Source: Thermomicrobiaceae bacterium
GTDB taxonomy: Bacteria; Chloroflexota; Chloroflexia; Thermomicrobiales; Thermomicrobiaceae
DNA length: 33,884 bases
Assembly (NCBI GenBank): GCA_007133615.1
Contig: SLMJ01000259.1
Location: 1-33,884, forward strand
Direction of reading: 5' to 3'
Shown here one piece after another: positions 17,045 to 25,831 of the stretch. The notes under the pieces were generated by a model, which was given only the letters and a program-made list of their open reading frames with translations, was not told where the DNA came from and made no database searches. Within the stretch, counting starts at the first letter, position 1, and every line of letters begins with the position of its first letter. The position numbers and the translations under genes were made by a program.

Positions 17045-17410
17045 TCAACCACTCTGGTGGCCGCGGCCACCGGAAACCTGCTCGTCTGCGGATGTCTCCG
17101 CGCCGGGCTCATGATCCCCGCGCTCATCATCAAACGGCAGATCCATCGCGGCGATCTTTCCGCTCAATTCCTGGGCACGCTCGGCGGCCAGATCCATGTA
17201 CTGGGTAGCACGTTCCTTGCCCTGATTGACGACCGGCGACGCCTTTTCCCTCACGGGTCCAGTGGACTCCATGAATTTCGACTCGATCTCCTGACGCAGC
17301 GCCTGTCCGCTTTTGGGTGCCGCCAGCAGACCGGCAACCGCACCACCGATTGCTCCGAGAATCAACCCGGCGATAAGAGAACCGTTCCCTCGTCCATTCG
17401 GGTTCGCCAT
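17045..17410 (-). CDS. YtxH domain protein
   Basis: This 121-residue protein has a Gly-rich hydrophobic helix at about 11-32 (AGLILGAIGGAVAGLLAAP) followed by KSGQALRQEI, the YtxH hallmark. A likely amphipathic helical region to about residue 92 and a hydrophilic Asp/Glu/Gly-rich tail follow. It is expected to sit in the cytoplasmic membrane with the long helix inside. GGAGG precedes the ATG at 17410. It forms a pair with the 55-residue YtxH-like gene just downstream and is divergent from sucC, with 222 bases between their starts. Confidence 0.85.
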   Translation of the reverse strand: MANPNGRGNGSLIAGLILGAIGGAVAGLLAAPKSGQALRQEIESKFMESTGPVREKASPVVNQGKERATQYMDLAAERAQELSGKIAAMDLPFDDERGDHEPGAETSADEQVSGGRGHQSG

Positions 17411-17546
17411 CTCTGCCTCCAGCTAACATTTTGCCTGACATCTGCCGCACGGCCGGGTCCCCGACCGGGATTTGCAGTGTCACTGTCGCAGCTATGATAC
17501 CAACCAATCTGGTCAACTCGCGTTCACAGGCGAGAAGTGCCTGCTG

Positions 17547-17555
17547 TGCTATTAT
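17547..17555 (+). promoter_or_regulatory. Possible extended -10 promoter of sucCD
   Basis: TGC followed by TATTAT matches an extended -10 element, five of six bases to TATAAT. TTCACA lies 21 bases before the hexamer, which is too far for a normal -35. Transcription would start about 70 bases before the sucC ATG. It lies in the divergent space between ytxH and sucC. Confidence 0.35.
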
Positions 17556-17632
17556 CGGAAAGACGAGATTTGCACGGTACCGGCGCATGCCGCCACAAGG
17601 GATGGCGCCGTTCTCATCAGCGGGAGTATGGG

Positions 17633-18772
17633 ATGAATATCCACGAGTACCAGGCTGCTGAAATTCTCAAGCAGTATGGGATCCCGATCAATGAAGGGAT
17701 CGTGTGCGACTCCGCGGATGCTGCCGCAGAGGCAGCGCAGAAAATCGGCGGCAAAGTCGTTATCAAGGCACAGGTTCACTCCGGCGGACGGGGGAAAGCC
17801 GGAGGTGTCAAGCTCGCTGACTCGCCAGACGAGGCACGCTCGGTGGCCAGCGAGATTCTCGGGCTCGATATTAACGGCCACATCGTCCACATGGTCATGG
17901 TCGCGCCTGCAGTCGATATCCAGCGCGAGGTCTACCTCGGAGCGGTGATCGACCGCGACGGCCGTGGCGTAACGGTGATGGCGAGCGCCGAGGGTGGCGT
18001 TGAGATCGAAGAGGTTGCGAAAGCAACGCCGGAGAAGATCCACACGGAAACCGCGCACCCGTATCTCGGGCTGCGCGACTACCAGTGCCGCCGCCTCGCC
18101 TTCAAGCTCGGCCTGGAAGGCAAGGAAGTCGGTGGATTCGCGAAGATCGCAAAACAGGTTCACAGGGCGTTCGTCGAGAAGGATGCCGGTCTCTGCGAGA
18201 TCAACCCGTTGATCATCAACGGAGATGGCGAATGGCAGGCGATCGACTCCAAGATCACGATCGACGACAACGCGCTGTATCGACAGAAAGACGCTGAAGA
18301 ACTCCGTGACCTGCGCGAGGAAAACGAAATCGAAGTGCAGGCGCGCTCTCACGGGATCAGCTTCGTGAAGCTGGATGGCAACATCGGCTGCATGGTCAAT
18401 GGCGCCGGGCTTTCCATGGCGACCATGGACGCAGTCAAGTTTCAGGGTGGCGAACCAGCCAACTTCCTTGACGTCGGGGGTGGCGCTAGCGCGGAGCAGG
18501 TCACCACGGCCCTGAATCTCGTGCTTGCCGAGCCAGACGTGAAGGCAGTACTGATCAACATTTTCGGCGGAATCACCCGCTGCGACGTCGTAGCACAGGG
18601 ACTGCTGGAAGCGATGGGCAAGATCGACGTCGATGTACCGTTCGTCATCAGGCTGATTGGCACGAACCAGGCAGAGGGGCAGAAACTGCTCTCCGATGCC
18701 GGAATCACCGTTGTCGAACGTATGGACGAAGCAGCGAAGCAGGTCGTCGCCGCCGCAAAGGGCGCGGCGTAA
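17633..18772 (+). CDS. sucC: Succinate-CoA ligase (ADP-forming) beta subunit
   Basis: SucC is the ATP-grasp and substrate-binding half of succinyl-CoA synthetase, the TCA-cycle enzyme that makes ATP from succinyl-CoA. The 379-residue protein begins MNIHEYQA as usual and has the grasp loop [12 protein letters not shown] at 49-60, EINPL at 189-193 with the glutamate that contacts the phosphohistidine, IDSK and DDNALYRQ metal-site segments, and the succinate loop GGITRCD at 312-318. The frame is open to 17537, but ATG 17633 has GGGAG six bases upstream and the conserved N-terminus. It lies 19 nt before sucD and serves as an internal reference for the divergent copy at 20939. Confidence 0.97.
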   Translation: MNIHEYQAAEILKQYGIPINEGIVCDSADAAAEAAQKIGGKVVIKAQVHSGGRGKAGGVKLADSPDEARSVASEILGLDINGHIVHMVMVAPAVDIQREVYLGAVIDRDGRGVTVMASAEGGVEIEEVAKATPEKIHTETAHPYLGLRDYQCRRLAFKLGLEGKEVGGFAKIAKQVHRAFVEKDAGLCEINPLIINGDGEWQAIDSKITIDDNALYRQKDAEELRDLREENEIEVQARSHGISFVKLDGNIGCMVNGAGLSMATMDAVKFQGGEPANFLDVGGGASAEQVTTALNLVLAEPDVKAVLINIFGGITRCDVVAQGLLEAMGKIDVDVPFVIRLIGTNQAEGQKLLSDAGITVVERMDEAAKQVVAAAKGAA

Positions 18773-18791
18773 CGCAGGCAGGGAGGATTCC

Positions 18792-19664
18792 GTGAGCATT
18801 CTGGTGAACAACCAGACCCGGTTGCTCGTCCAGGGGATTACTGGTCGGGAAGGTTCGTTCCACGCCGGCCAGATGGTCGAGTACGGAACAAACGTCGTTG
18901 CCGGCGTCACGCCAGGCGGACTCGGCAAGGAAGTCCATGGCGTACCGGTGTTCAACACCGTCTCAGACGCCGTTGAAAAGACACAGGCAAACACATCGAT
19001 CATCTACGTCCCCGCGCCATTCGCCGCAGACGCGATTTACGAGGCGACCGATGCCGGGATCAAGCTGATCATCTGCATCACCGAAGGCGTACCGACGCTG
19101 GACATGGTGGCCGTGTACCACTACGTCCGGGAGCATGGCGCTCGCCTGATTGGGCCCAACTGCCCCGGTTTGATCACCCCGGATGAGGCGAAAGTCGGCA
19201 TCATGCCTGGCTACATCCATTCCCGGGGACCTGTCGGTCTGGTTTCGCGCTCGGGCACGTTGACCTACGAGGTCGTCAACGCCCTGACCGAAGCCGGGCT
19301 GGGCCAGTCGAGCGCGGTCGGCATCGGTGGAGACCCGATCATCGGGACGAACTTCATCGATGTACTGGAGCTCTACCAGAACGATCCAGAGACCGAGGCG
19401 ATCGTGATGATCGGCGAAATCGGTGGTTCAGACGAGGAGCAGGCAGCGGAGTACATCAAGAAGCATGTCACCAAGCCGATGGTCGGCTTCATCGCCGGTC
19501 AGACCGCACCGCCCGGCAAGCGGATGGGCCACGCTGGAGCGATCATTTCTGGTGGCGAAGGAACTGCTGCCGCGAAGATCGAGGCGCTCAAAGCCGCTGG
19601 CGTGAAGGTCGCAGACACCGCGGCAGGTGTCGCGGACATCATGAAAGCGGAGATGAAGGGGTAG
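18792..19664 (+). CDS. sucD: Succinate-CoA ligase (ADP-forming) alpha subunit
   Basis: SucD binds CoA and carries the phosphorylated histidine. The 290-residue protein shows [11 protein letters not shown] at 11-21 for CoA binding, GPNCPG at 121-126, GEIGGSDEE from 208 with Glu209, and MGHAGAII with the phosphohistidine at His247. These are textbook positions for a functional enzyme. The start is GTG at 18792 with GGGAGG five bases upstream; an open upstream extension inside sucC is not used. It pairs with the gene just before it. Downstream are two hairpins of dispersed-repeat type. Confidence 0.97.
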   Translation: MSILVNNQTRLLVQGITGREGSFHAGQMVEYGTNVVAGVTPGGLGKEVHGVPVFNTVSDAVEKTQANTSIIYVPAPFAADAIYEATDAGIKLIICITEGVPTLDMVAVYHYVREHGARLIGPNCPGLITPDEAKVGIMPGYIHSRGPVGLVSRSGTLTYEVVNALTEAGLGQSSAVGIGGDPIIGTNFIDVLELYQNDPETEAIVMIGEIGGSDEEQAAEYIKKHVTKPMVGFIAGQTAPPGKRMGHAGAIISGGEGTAAAKIEALKAAGVKVADTAAGVADIMKAEMKG

Positions 19665-19697
19665 AACACCCTCACCCCCTGAAGACAGTTCACGTAG

Positions 19698-19719
19698 GGG
19701 CGGACGACCCTGTCCGCCC
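19698..19719. repeat. 8-bp hairpin, first of a tandem pair
   Basis: GGGCGGAC pairs with GTCCGCCC around GACCCT, preceded by GTAG. It lies in the gap between convergent sucD and the HEAT-like gene. GTAGGGGCGGAC/GTCCGCCC elements of this kind are common intergenic repeats in some bacterial phyla (recalled, not searched). Confidence 0.6.
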
Positions 19720-19741
19720 GTTTCACCTACCTCGCCTACAC

Positions 19742-19763
19742 GGTCCCACAGGGGCGTGGGACC
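19742..19763. repeat. 8-bp hairpin, second of a tandem pair
   Basis: GGTCCCAC pairs with GTGGGACC around a six-base loop, AGGGGC. On the minus strand it reads GTAGGGTCCCAC, so the two neighbouring hairpins share a GTAGGG start and point toward each other. It may help end transcription of sucD or of the HEAT-like gene. Confidence 0.6.
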
Positions 19764-19787
19764 CTACAGCGAATCATCGCCCTCATC

Positions 19788-20834
19788 TCAGCGATTTCGA
19801 TCATCCTCATCCGACTGAATCTGCTCGAAGATGTCCATGGTCTTGGTTGGATCACCCGGCCGTGAACCTCCTGCTGCCGGAGAGCCCATCTCCGGATGCA
19901 GCAGCCGCTGCGCACGGTCTCGCACGGACTCGAACTGACTTTCTGCCGCTGCGTTCGCAATATCCGGTGCCCGGTGATGACGCCACATCAACTTCGCGGC
20001 ATCATCAGCCAGGACCTCGTCATCTCCGGTCAGAAGTGCCTGCAGAACCGGAGCAGCCTCTCGCGTCGTTGCGTTCTCACCCAGAGCAAGGAGCGCCGTC
20101 CGGCGAGCCCAGTGCGGTGATTCTGGATCAAGCGCGGTGAGCCCGGCAGATTCAATTGCATCGTCCGGTCGATGAACCAGTGCAACTCGCCAGTACGCCA
20201 TGCGAACTCGCTCGCTCTCATCGAATGAAGCAGCGTCGCTCCGTTGCAGCAACAGTTCCGGCATGTCCGCCGCGATGACCTCGGCGGCCAGCCCCCGAAT
20301 CTCCGGATCCGGATCATCCAGTGTCATCGCCAGAATTCGATCCTGCTGATCGCGACCGAGATACTCCGGTCCATACGGGTCCAGCACCAGCAAGTGCAGT
20401 GTCGTCTCCCGGGCATCTGCGTCGCCATCCTGAAGGATTCGTTCGACAGCATCGACCACCGCATGCTCACCGCCAGCGGATATACGGTCCCAGAGCTCAC
20501 CCGCTGCGTTGCTGCGTGCAATCAGTGCGAGGTTGTCGTAAAGGTCGCGATCGGACAGTGCTTTGACAATCGCAGCTGTCGAGCGATCACGCCGTCCCGA
20601 AGAAAGATCCTCGGGCCATTCCAGTAGCCTGGTAACGACCGAGCTCGCCGCATCAACAGGTAACCTCGGTAGCAGATATTCCCGCACCCAGCGGCGCGCC
20701 GCGCGATCATTCAATGCCTGGAGCAATCCGGGATCTGCCCAGGATTCAGTGCGCAGAACATCTTCCGCCAGTCCGAATTTGCGGCGGTCATCTGAATCGT
20801 TACTGACATCAATCACACGGTCCATATCGATCAT
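19788..20834 (-). CDS. HEAT-repeat-like protein of unknown function
   Basis: A 348-residue soluble acidic protein made of repeating helical pairs, seen as recurrent Asp-Pro-Asp turns followed by Ala/Leu-rich helices (for example DDPDPEIRGLAAEVIA and ARRTALLALGENATTREAAPVL). This fits HEAT/armadillo-like scaffolds, which bind partner proteins; no enzyme motif is visible. The C-terminal 40 residues are disordered and charged. The start is uncertain: the ATG at 20834 has GAGG only two bases away, whereas an in-frame ATG at 20825 has it eleven bases away. It lies between two CoA-ligase gene pairs and is divergent from the second, which may be chance. Confidence 0.7.
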   Translation of the reverse strand: MIDMDRVIDVSNDSDDRRKFGLAEDVLRTESWADPGLLQALNDRAARRWVREYLLPRLPVDAASSVVTRLLEWPEDLSSGRRDRSTAAIVKALSDRDLYDNLALIARSNAAGELWDRISAGGEHAVVDAVERILQDGDADARETTLHLLVLDPYGPEYLGRDQQDRILAMTLDDPDPEIRGLAAEVIAADMPELLLQRSDAASFDESERVRMAYWRVALVHRPDDAIESAGLTALDPESPHWARRTALLALGENATTREAAPVLQALLTGDDEVLADDAAKLMWRHHRAPDIANAAAESQFESVRDRAQRLLHPEMGSPAAGGSRPGDPTKTMDIFEQIQSDEDDRNR

Positions 20835-20938
20835 GACCTCAGTCTATCGCACGCGGGCGTGCTCACTCAGACTTGACGCTGGACGGAAAATCCACGATTC
20901 TGTGGCATCACATAGCCCCGGAACGGGAAGGATGTACG

Positions 20939-22153
20939 ATGGCGAGAATTCTGGAACACCACGCGAAACAGATCTTTGCGCAGGCCGGAATTCCAATTCC
21001 GGAGGGTTATCCCGCAATCTCCTCTGATCAGGCGGCGACAATTGCCGAGGGCATGGATGGTCCGGTCGTCATCAAGGCACTCGTTCCGGTCGGCAAACGT
21101 GGTGAGGTCGGCGCAGTCCAGTTCGCCGAAGATTCCCGTGGCGCCGCAATGGCAGCGCGGGATCTCATCGGGCGCTATATCGGCGCATACATGGTCGATA
21201 CCGTGCTGGTCGAAGAGCGAATCGACATCGAGAGTGAACTTTATCTGTCAATCATCATTGACCGCGACGAACGAAAGCCACGTGTTGTTATCAGCGCCGA
21301 TGGGGGAGTGAGCATCGAGCGGGTCGCCCAGGAGAATCCAGACGCGATTGTTTCTGACACCGTCTCGATGACACGCGGACTCCCGGAATACCGGGCTCGA
21401 GAGCTCTGGACGCAGGCTGGCATAAGCGGGCCGATCATCCCGGCACTGGGACAACTGACGCACCGGCTCTGGCGACTGTTCGTCGAACATGATCTGCGCG
21501 TCATCGAGATCAACCCGCTATTTCACACACCGGACCAGAAAATCGTTGCCGGGGACGCGGTGATGTCGGTCGATGACTCTGCAGGCTTCCGCCACCCCGA
21601 ACTTGCCCGATTCGTCGTACCTGGGACAGACCGGTCCTGGCGACCGATGACCGAACTGGAAGCAGACGCTCAGCGAGTACACGAACTCGATCCATACCGG
21701 GGATCAGCGAGGTATCTCGAACTCGAGGGCGGGAACATCGGATTCCTCTGCGGTGGTGGCGGAGCCAGCCTGCTGCTCTACGATCACCTCATCGAAGCTG
21801 GAGGCGAACCGGCCAACTATGCCGAGATCGGCGGAAATCCGACCGAACAGAAAGTCGCCGGCATGACCCGGGTCGTCCTCAGCAAGCCCGGCGTCGAGGG
21901 CCTGTTCGTCGCCCACAACATCACCAACAACACCCAGACCGACGTCATTGCCCGTGGTGTAGTTACCGGGATCGAGCATGCCGGTCGAGACCCACGAACA
22001 ACGCCCGTCGTCGCCCGTGAAGCCGGGCTACACGATGAGGAAGGCCGGAGAATCTTCGAAGAGGCCGGCATACGCTACTTGGGCGAAGACACAACCCTGT
22101 CCGAGGCCGCCCGTCAAATGGTGGCGGCGATGACGAGCGGAGGTGAGCGATGA
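20939..22153 (+). CDS. Divergent SucC-like carboxylate-CoA ligase beta subunit
   Basis: This 404-residue ATP-grasp protein is clearly related to SucC but not orthologous to the copy at 17633. It retains MARILEHHAKQIFA at the start, EINPL at 190-194 and GDAVMSVDDSA for metal binding. The grasp loop reads VGKRGEVGAV (51-60) instead of [10 protein letters not shown]. The succinate loop GGITRCD is replaced by NITNNTQTD at 327-335. There are about 15 extra residues between the two domains. GGNIGFLCGGGGASLLL and NYAEIGGNPTEQ recall the ATP-citrate lyase/citryl-CoA synthetase side of the superfamily. The substrate is therefore probably not succinate; malate, citrate, sulfoacetate or a methylated dicarboxylate are possible. 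ATG 20939 has GGAAGG seven bases upstream. Confidence 0.85.
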   Translation: MARILEHHAKQIFAQAGIPIPEGYPAISSDQAATIAEGMDGPVVIKALVPVGKRGEVGAVQFAEDSRGAAMAARDLIGRYIGAYMVDTVLVEERIDIESELYLSIIIDRDERKPRVVISADGGVSIERVAQENPDAIVSDTVSMTRGLPEYRARELWTQAGISGPIIPALGQLTHRLWRLFVEHDLRVIEINPLFHTPDQKIVAGDAVMSVDDSAGFRHPELARFVVPGTDRSWRPMTELEADAQRVHELDPYRGSARYLELEGGNIGFLCGGGGASLLLYDHLIEAGGEPANYAEIGGNPTEQKVAGMTRVVLSKPGVEGLFVAHNITNNTQTDVIARGVVTGIEHAGRDPRTTPVVAREAGLHDEEGRRIFEEAGIRYLGEDTTLSEAARQMVAAMTSGGER

Positions 22154-23043
22154 CCCGGCTGATCGATGACTCGTTGCGACTGCTCGTCCAGGGTATTACC
22201 GGCCGGGAAGCCCGTATGGTCACCAGCCACATGATCGAGTACGGCACGAGCGTTGTCTCTGGCGTAACACCTGGCAAAGGCGGCGAGGATGTCGACGGCG
22301 TGCCGGTGTTCGACACGGTCAAGCAGGCAATTGTCGAAACAGCACCGAGCGCGTCGCTGATCTCGGTTCCACCCGCCGCGACACTCGACGCCGTTGGCGA
22401 GGCGATATCAAGCGGGATTCGTCTGATCGTGATCGCGACGGAAGGCATCCCCCAACACGATGTCCTCCGCATGCTGGAACTGTCCGACGAATCCGGCACC
22501 GTCATCATCGGGCCGAACTCGGTCGGCGTGATCAGGCCGGGAGATAGCGTGAAGATCGGCGCGATTGGTGGCGAGCATCCAGCTCGCGCGTTCGTTCCGG
22601 GGCGGATCGGCGTCATCTCTCGAAGCGGTGGCATGACGGCCGAGGTCGGGCTGACGCTTCGCCTGGCCGGCCTCGGCGTCAGTACCGCGATTTCCGTTGG
22701 AGGTGATGCGCTCATCGGCAGCACCCCGGCGACGTTGCTTGCAGAGTTCCAGGAAGATCCGGAAACCGACGCCGTGGTGCTGTTTGGAGAGCCCGGCACC
22801 CGGTTCGAGGAAGATGTTGCGAACCACATTGCGGAAAGCAAATTCACCAAACCGCTCGTGGCACTAATTGCCGGAGGGTTTACCGAGCATCTCCCGGAAG
22901 GGACTGCCTTTGGTCATGCCGCAGCGATCATCGAGGGCGACTCCGGCCGCCCCAGCAACAAACGCAAGGTGCTGGAGACGGCCGGAGCGAGGGTAGCTCG
23001 AACACTGGACGACGTTGCCGGGTTGCTGAAGAACGCGGGTTAG
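22150..23043 (+). CDS. Divergent SucD-like carboxylate-CoA ligase alpha subunit
   Basis: This 297-residue partner of the preceding gene overlaps it by four bases (ATGA), with GGAGG six bases upstream. [10 protein letters not shown] at 11-20 for CoA binding is intact. The phosphohistidine is kept as His256, but in FGHAAAII rather than [14 protein letters not shown] has become GPNSVG at 121-126, and GEIGGSDEE has become GEPGTRFEE, keeping Glu214. The pattern says the enzyme still works through a phosphohistidine intermediate but has changed around the substrate. The stop is overlapped by the convergent methyltransferase stop in TTAG. Confidence 0.87.
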   Translation: MTRLIDDSLRLLVQGITGREARMVTSHMIEYGTSVVSGVTPGKGGEDVDGVPVFDTVKQAIVETAPSASLISVPPAATLDAVGEAISSGIRLIVIATEGIPQHDVLRMLELSDESGTVIIGPNSVGVIRPGDSVKIGAIGGEHPARAFVPGRIGVISRSGGMTAEVGLTLRLAGLGVSTAISVGGDALIGSTPATLLAEFQEDPETDAVVLFGEPGTRFEEDVANHIAESKFTKPLVALIAGGFTEHLPEGTAFGHAAAIIEGDSGRPSNKRKVLETAGARVARTLDDVAGLLKNAG

Positions 23044-23864
23044 GCCTTCGCTTCGACCAGGAATGTCTGTAGCGGGTGCATAACTCCGCGGTCATCGATG
23101 TACTCGCTGAGCCCCTGACGCGTATCGTGAGCGATCGCTTCACGGGTTGCATCGTCCATCGTCGAAACCAGGTCGCTCATTGGCGAGCTGGAGAGCTCTT
23201 GCTGGATGAATTCGGTGATCGAAGGAAACCGTGCGGTCACCATAGAGAGCGTCACGGACACATCCTGGTAACCGGCGTCCGACACCATCTCTCGTAGCCC
23301 CTCGATGGTCCACTCCTGGAATGGCGAGTTCATCATTGTGCCCAGATCATCCCCGCCATGTTTCCGGAACGCATCAATCAGCGGCTGATACGTATGGTTA
23401 TGTCGTGTTGATCGAAAAACGCTAAAGACCATGCGGCCACCCGGTCGCAGTACCCGTCGGATCTCCTGCAGCGCAGCGTGACGATCCTCCAGAAACTGGA
23501 ACGTCTGCTGACTGAGGACAACGTCGTATGTGCTGCGTGCCAGCGGAAGGTTTTCGGCGCTTCCTTCTTGCCATTTGATGCCGGGATGAGACGTGGCGGA
23601 GACGTTCCGGGCTACTTCGAGCATTCCTGGATTCAGGTCGACACCCGTAACATCTTCGCCATTCCCGAGATGCTCAGCGGCAACGCGGGCAACGATGCCG
23701 GTCCCGCATCCAAGGTCCAGTACCTGTTCTCCCCGTTGAATCTGCGCCTGCGATACCAGCCGTTCGGCACCTTCCCGGAACAATGCCGGCACCAGATACC
23801 GTTCGTAGGCGGCGGGCGTATCGCCCTCGATCTGCCACTGGTTCAACTGTGCGCTGCTGGACAT
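23040..23864 (-). CDS. Class I SAM-dependent methyltransferase
   Basis: This 274-residue soluble enzyme has the Rossmann-like methyltransferase core: motif I VLDLGCGTG at 48-56, VTGVDLNPGM for the ribose-binding acidic residue, and a motif-IV-like YDVVLSQQTFQFL, then LRPGGRMVFSVF. It belongs to the large UbiE/Methyltransf_11 type; the substrate is not predictable. GGGAGG sits six bases before the ATG at 23864. It lies 129 nt downstream of the TPR-LuxR gene on the same strand, and the gap contains three CACGTA-type repeats that may control it. Confidence 0.9.
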   Translation of the reverse strand: MSSSAQLNQWQIEGDTPAAYERYLVPALFREGAERLVSQAQIQRGEQVLDLGCGTGIVARVAAEHLGNGEDVTGVDLNPGMLEVARNVSATSHPGIKWQEGSAENLPLARSTYDVVLSQQTFQFLEDRHAALQEIRRVLRPGGRMVFSVFRSTRHNHTYQPLIDAFRKHGGDDLGTMMNSPFQEWTIEGLREMVSDAGYQDVSVTLSMVTARFPSITEFIQQELSSSPMSDLVSTMDDATREAIAHDTRQGLSEYIDDRGVMHPLQTFLVEAKA

Positions 23865-23926
23865 TTCGGCCTCCCTTCAGAGGTATCTGAAAACGATGTG
23901 TATTCAGTCTAGAGAGTCAGCAGGCG

Positions 23927-23973
23927 CACGTAATGCGTGCGAACACGTAGTTCGTGGTCGCATAACACGTAAT
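23927..23973 (-). promoter_or_regulatory. Three CACGTA(A/G)T repeats upstream of a methyltransferase gene
   Basis: CACGTAAT occurs at 23927-23934 and 23966-23973, with CACGTAGT at 23944-23951. The last two are wider copies of ACACGTARTTC. Two of them lie in small palindromes (GCACG/CGTGC and CGAAC/GTTCG). Spacings are 17 and 22 bases. The cluster sits 63-110 bases upstream of the methyltransferase ATG and just after the LuxR-type gene, a good place for an operator. Confidence 0.5.
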
Positions 23974-23993
23974 TCACAACGCGAGAGCCCGGT

Positions 23994-25706
23994 CTAGCTG
24001 GAATCAGGCGTCTTCGGGAAGGTGTGTTCGAGAGCGAATGCAGTGACCACGGCCCGGGCCGCCTTACCTTCTGCACCAAGTTTCTGGTAGATCGACGAGA
24101 CGTGGCGCTCAACGGTTCGCACACTGAGATACAGCTCTTCAGCAATCTCCGGGTTCGTGTATCCGATGGATATCAACCGGAGAATTTCCGACTCTCGGCG
24201 GGACAATCCGGGGTATGCGATGGCTGTTCGCGACGAGCTCTCGATGGTGCGCGCAGTCTCCTGCAGGAGCACCAGCGCGCGTTCCTGATCCGGACCGGCT
24301 CCGATCCGCTCGAACATGTTCAGAGCACTGCGGCACTCAGCCGCCGCCACCTCGTGCCGATTTCCGTTCGCCAGTGTCCGGGCGAGTTCCAATCGGGTGC
24401 GCGCAGCCTCGAACATCGCGTTGCTCGACACAAACAGATCGATCGCGTCTTCGAAGCAGGTACGCGCTGTATCGAATTCTCCGCGATTTGCGGCCACGCG
24501 GCCCCGTGCCCGTATCGCAGTCGCTCGAACTGGCCCGGTAGAGATCAGTTCAGCCGTTGTGGACAGGGCTTCAAGCGCAGCGTCGACGTCATCACTATCA
24601 AGCTGGATGGCAATCTGAAGTCGGACATCGAGCGCTGACAGTCGATCCGTCACTGCGCGCTCTGGCAATCGCCTCAGGAATCGATCGACGAGATCTTTTG
24701 CTCCAAGAAGGTCGCCTCGCTCGAATGCCAGCTCGCCCCGGCCAAGAAGTGAATACGGATGATCCTGAATGCGTTCATAGAGTTCTTCTGCGGCTTCGAA
24801 CTGTCCCTGCAATCGTCGCAGATCAGCCAGTCGGAGTTGTCCTTCAGGAGCCCACCCGGCACGCGTCGCAAGCAATTCGTCGGTAGCGGAGATCAGCTCA
24901 CGCTCGGCATGCGCCCAGTCACCCTGCCAGATAAGGATGCTGGCGTAGTGTCCACGACAAACCGACACCATCGATCGATAGTCCCAGCGTTTGCAGAGAT
25001 CGACGAGCACCTCGCACCATTCCGATGCGCGACGAAAATCCTGGACACGTTCGCAGGCGTAGAAGAGGTAACAGCAGGAGGTAACGATGGCGTCCGGATC
25101 GCTGATCTCGCCGGCGGTGGCCGCGCTTCCGGCCTCATCGAGCATTACCATGCCACGCTCGACATCTCCAGCGCTCACCGTCCCCAGACCGAGCAGCGAC
25201 AGCGAAAGCATCTCCAGATCGAACGCGCCAACCTCCCGGGCAAGGTTCAGCGCCTCCCGGGCATGATGTTGAACGCCTTCAACGTCAAGGTTTTCAAGCG
25301 CGATATGTCCCCGGGCAAATGCCAGCAAACAGTGCTCGACCATCGGACGCTCTATTTGATCGAGGAGCCGCTGTGCTCGTTGCAACCAGCCGTTGGCGAT
25401 CGCAGGAGAGCGGCGGAAGATGTAGTAATCCAGCGCCAGCCAGGTCGCCATCCGCGCTGCGCCGAGCTGATCCTCGGCATCCCGATACAGGACATAGGCG
25501 TGTTCGCGATTACTGAAGAGTTCATCAGTCTCATCGAGCCACCAGGCCGCGTTCGCCAGTCCCTCGCAGGCTTCAGCAGTTTGAAGGACTTCGAGCGCGG
25601 CCTGAAAGTGCGTCCGCGCCTTCTGCCAGTCTCCGGCACTCAGGGACTGGTTGCCGGCGTCGATCGAGGACAGATACTCCGGGGGCGGTTCCCATGTATT
25701 CACCAC
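23994..25706 (-). CDS. TPR-repeat LuxR-family transcriptional regulator
   Basis: A 570-residue regulator. Residues about 1-480 are tetratricopeptide-like helical repeats (for example GDWQKARTHFQAALEVL near the start and GEFDTARTCFEDAIDLF later), which sense or bind proteins or ligands. A LuxR/GerE helix-turn-helix occupies about 501-550: LSRRESEILRLISIGYTNPEI, with recognition helix SVRTVERHVSSIYQKLGA. No P-loop ATPase is visible, unlike MalT/LAL regulators. The frame is open to ATG 25760, but that ATG lacks a ribosome binding site; GTG 25706 has AGGA six bases upstream and is preferred. It sits upstream of the methyltransferase gene, its likely target. Confidence 0.85.
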   Translation of the reverse strand: MVNTWEPPPEYLSSIDAGNQSLSAGDWQKARTHFQAALEVLQTAEACEGLANAAWWLDETDELFSNREHAYVLYRDAEDQLGAARMATWLALDYYIFRRSPAIANGWLQRAQRLLDQIERPMVEHCLLAFARGHIALENLDVEGVQHHAREALNLAREVGAFDLEMLSLSLLGLGTVSAGDVERGMVMLDEAGSAATAGEISDPDAIVTSCCYLFYACERVQDFRRASEWCEVLVDLCKRWDYRSMVSVCRGHYASILIWQGDWAHAERELISATDELLATRAGWAPEGQLRLADLRRLQGQFEAAEELYERIQDHPYSLLGRGELAFERGDLLGAKDLVDRFLRRLPERAVTDRLSALDVRLQIAIQLDSDDVDAALEALSTTAELISTGPVRATAIRARGRVAANRGEFDTARTCFEDAIDLFVSSNAMFEAARTRLELARTLANGNRHEVAAAECRSALNMFERIGAGPDQERALVLLQETARTIESSSRTAIAYPGLSRRESEILRLISIGYTNPEIAEELYLSVRTVERHVSSIYQKLGAEGKAARAVVTAFALEHTFPKTPDSS

Positions 25707-25831
25707 GGTTGATCCTGCCAATCGTTGCGAGTGACACAGATTATGGCAGATCAAACCCATTGGCTACGGGTGAGTTATCCGTCCCCAGTACTGAACAGCA
25801 TCCACGCCTCTGGCGATCATTGCCGAGACGC

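Noticed and set aside
16773-17114. A plus-strand 113-codon frame opposite the small YtxH-like gene
   Set aside because: It lacks a ribosome binding site and family resemblance, while the minus strand has AGGAGG and a recognisable YtxH motif.
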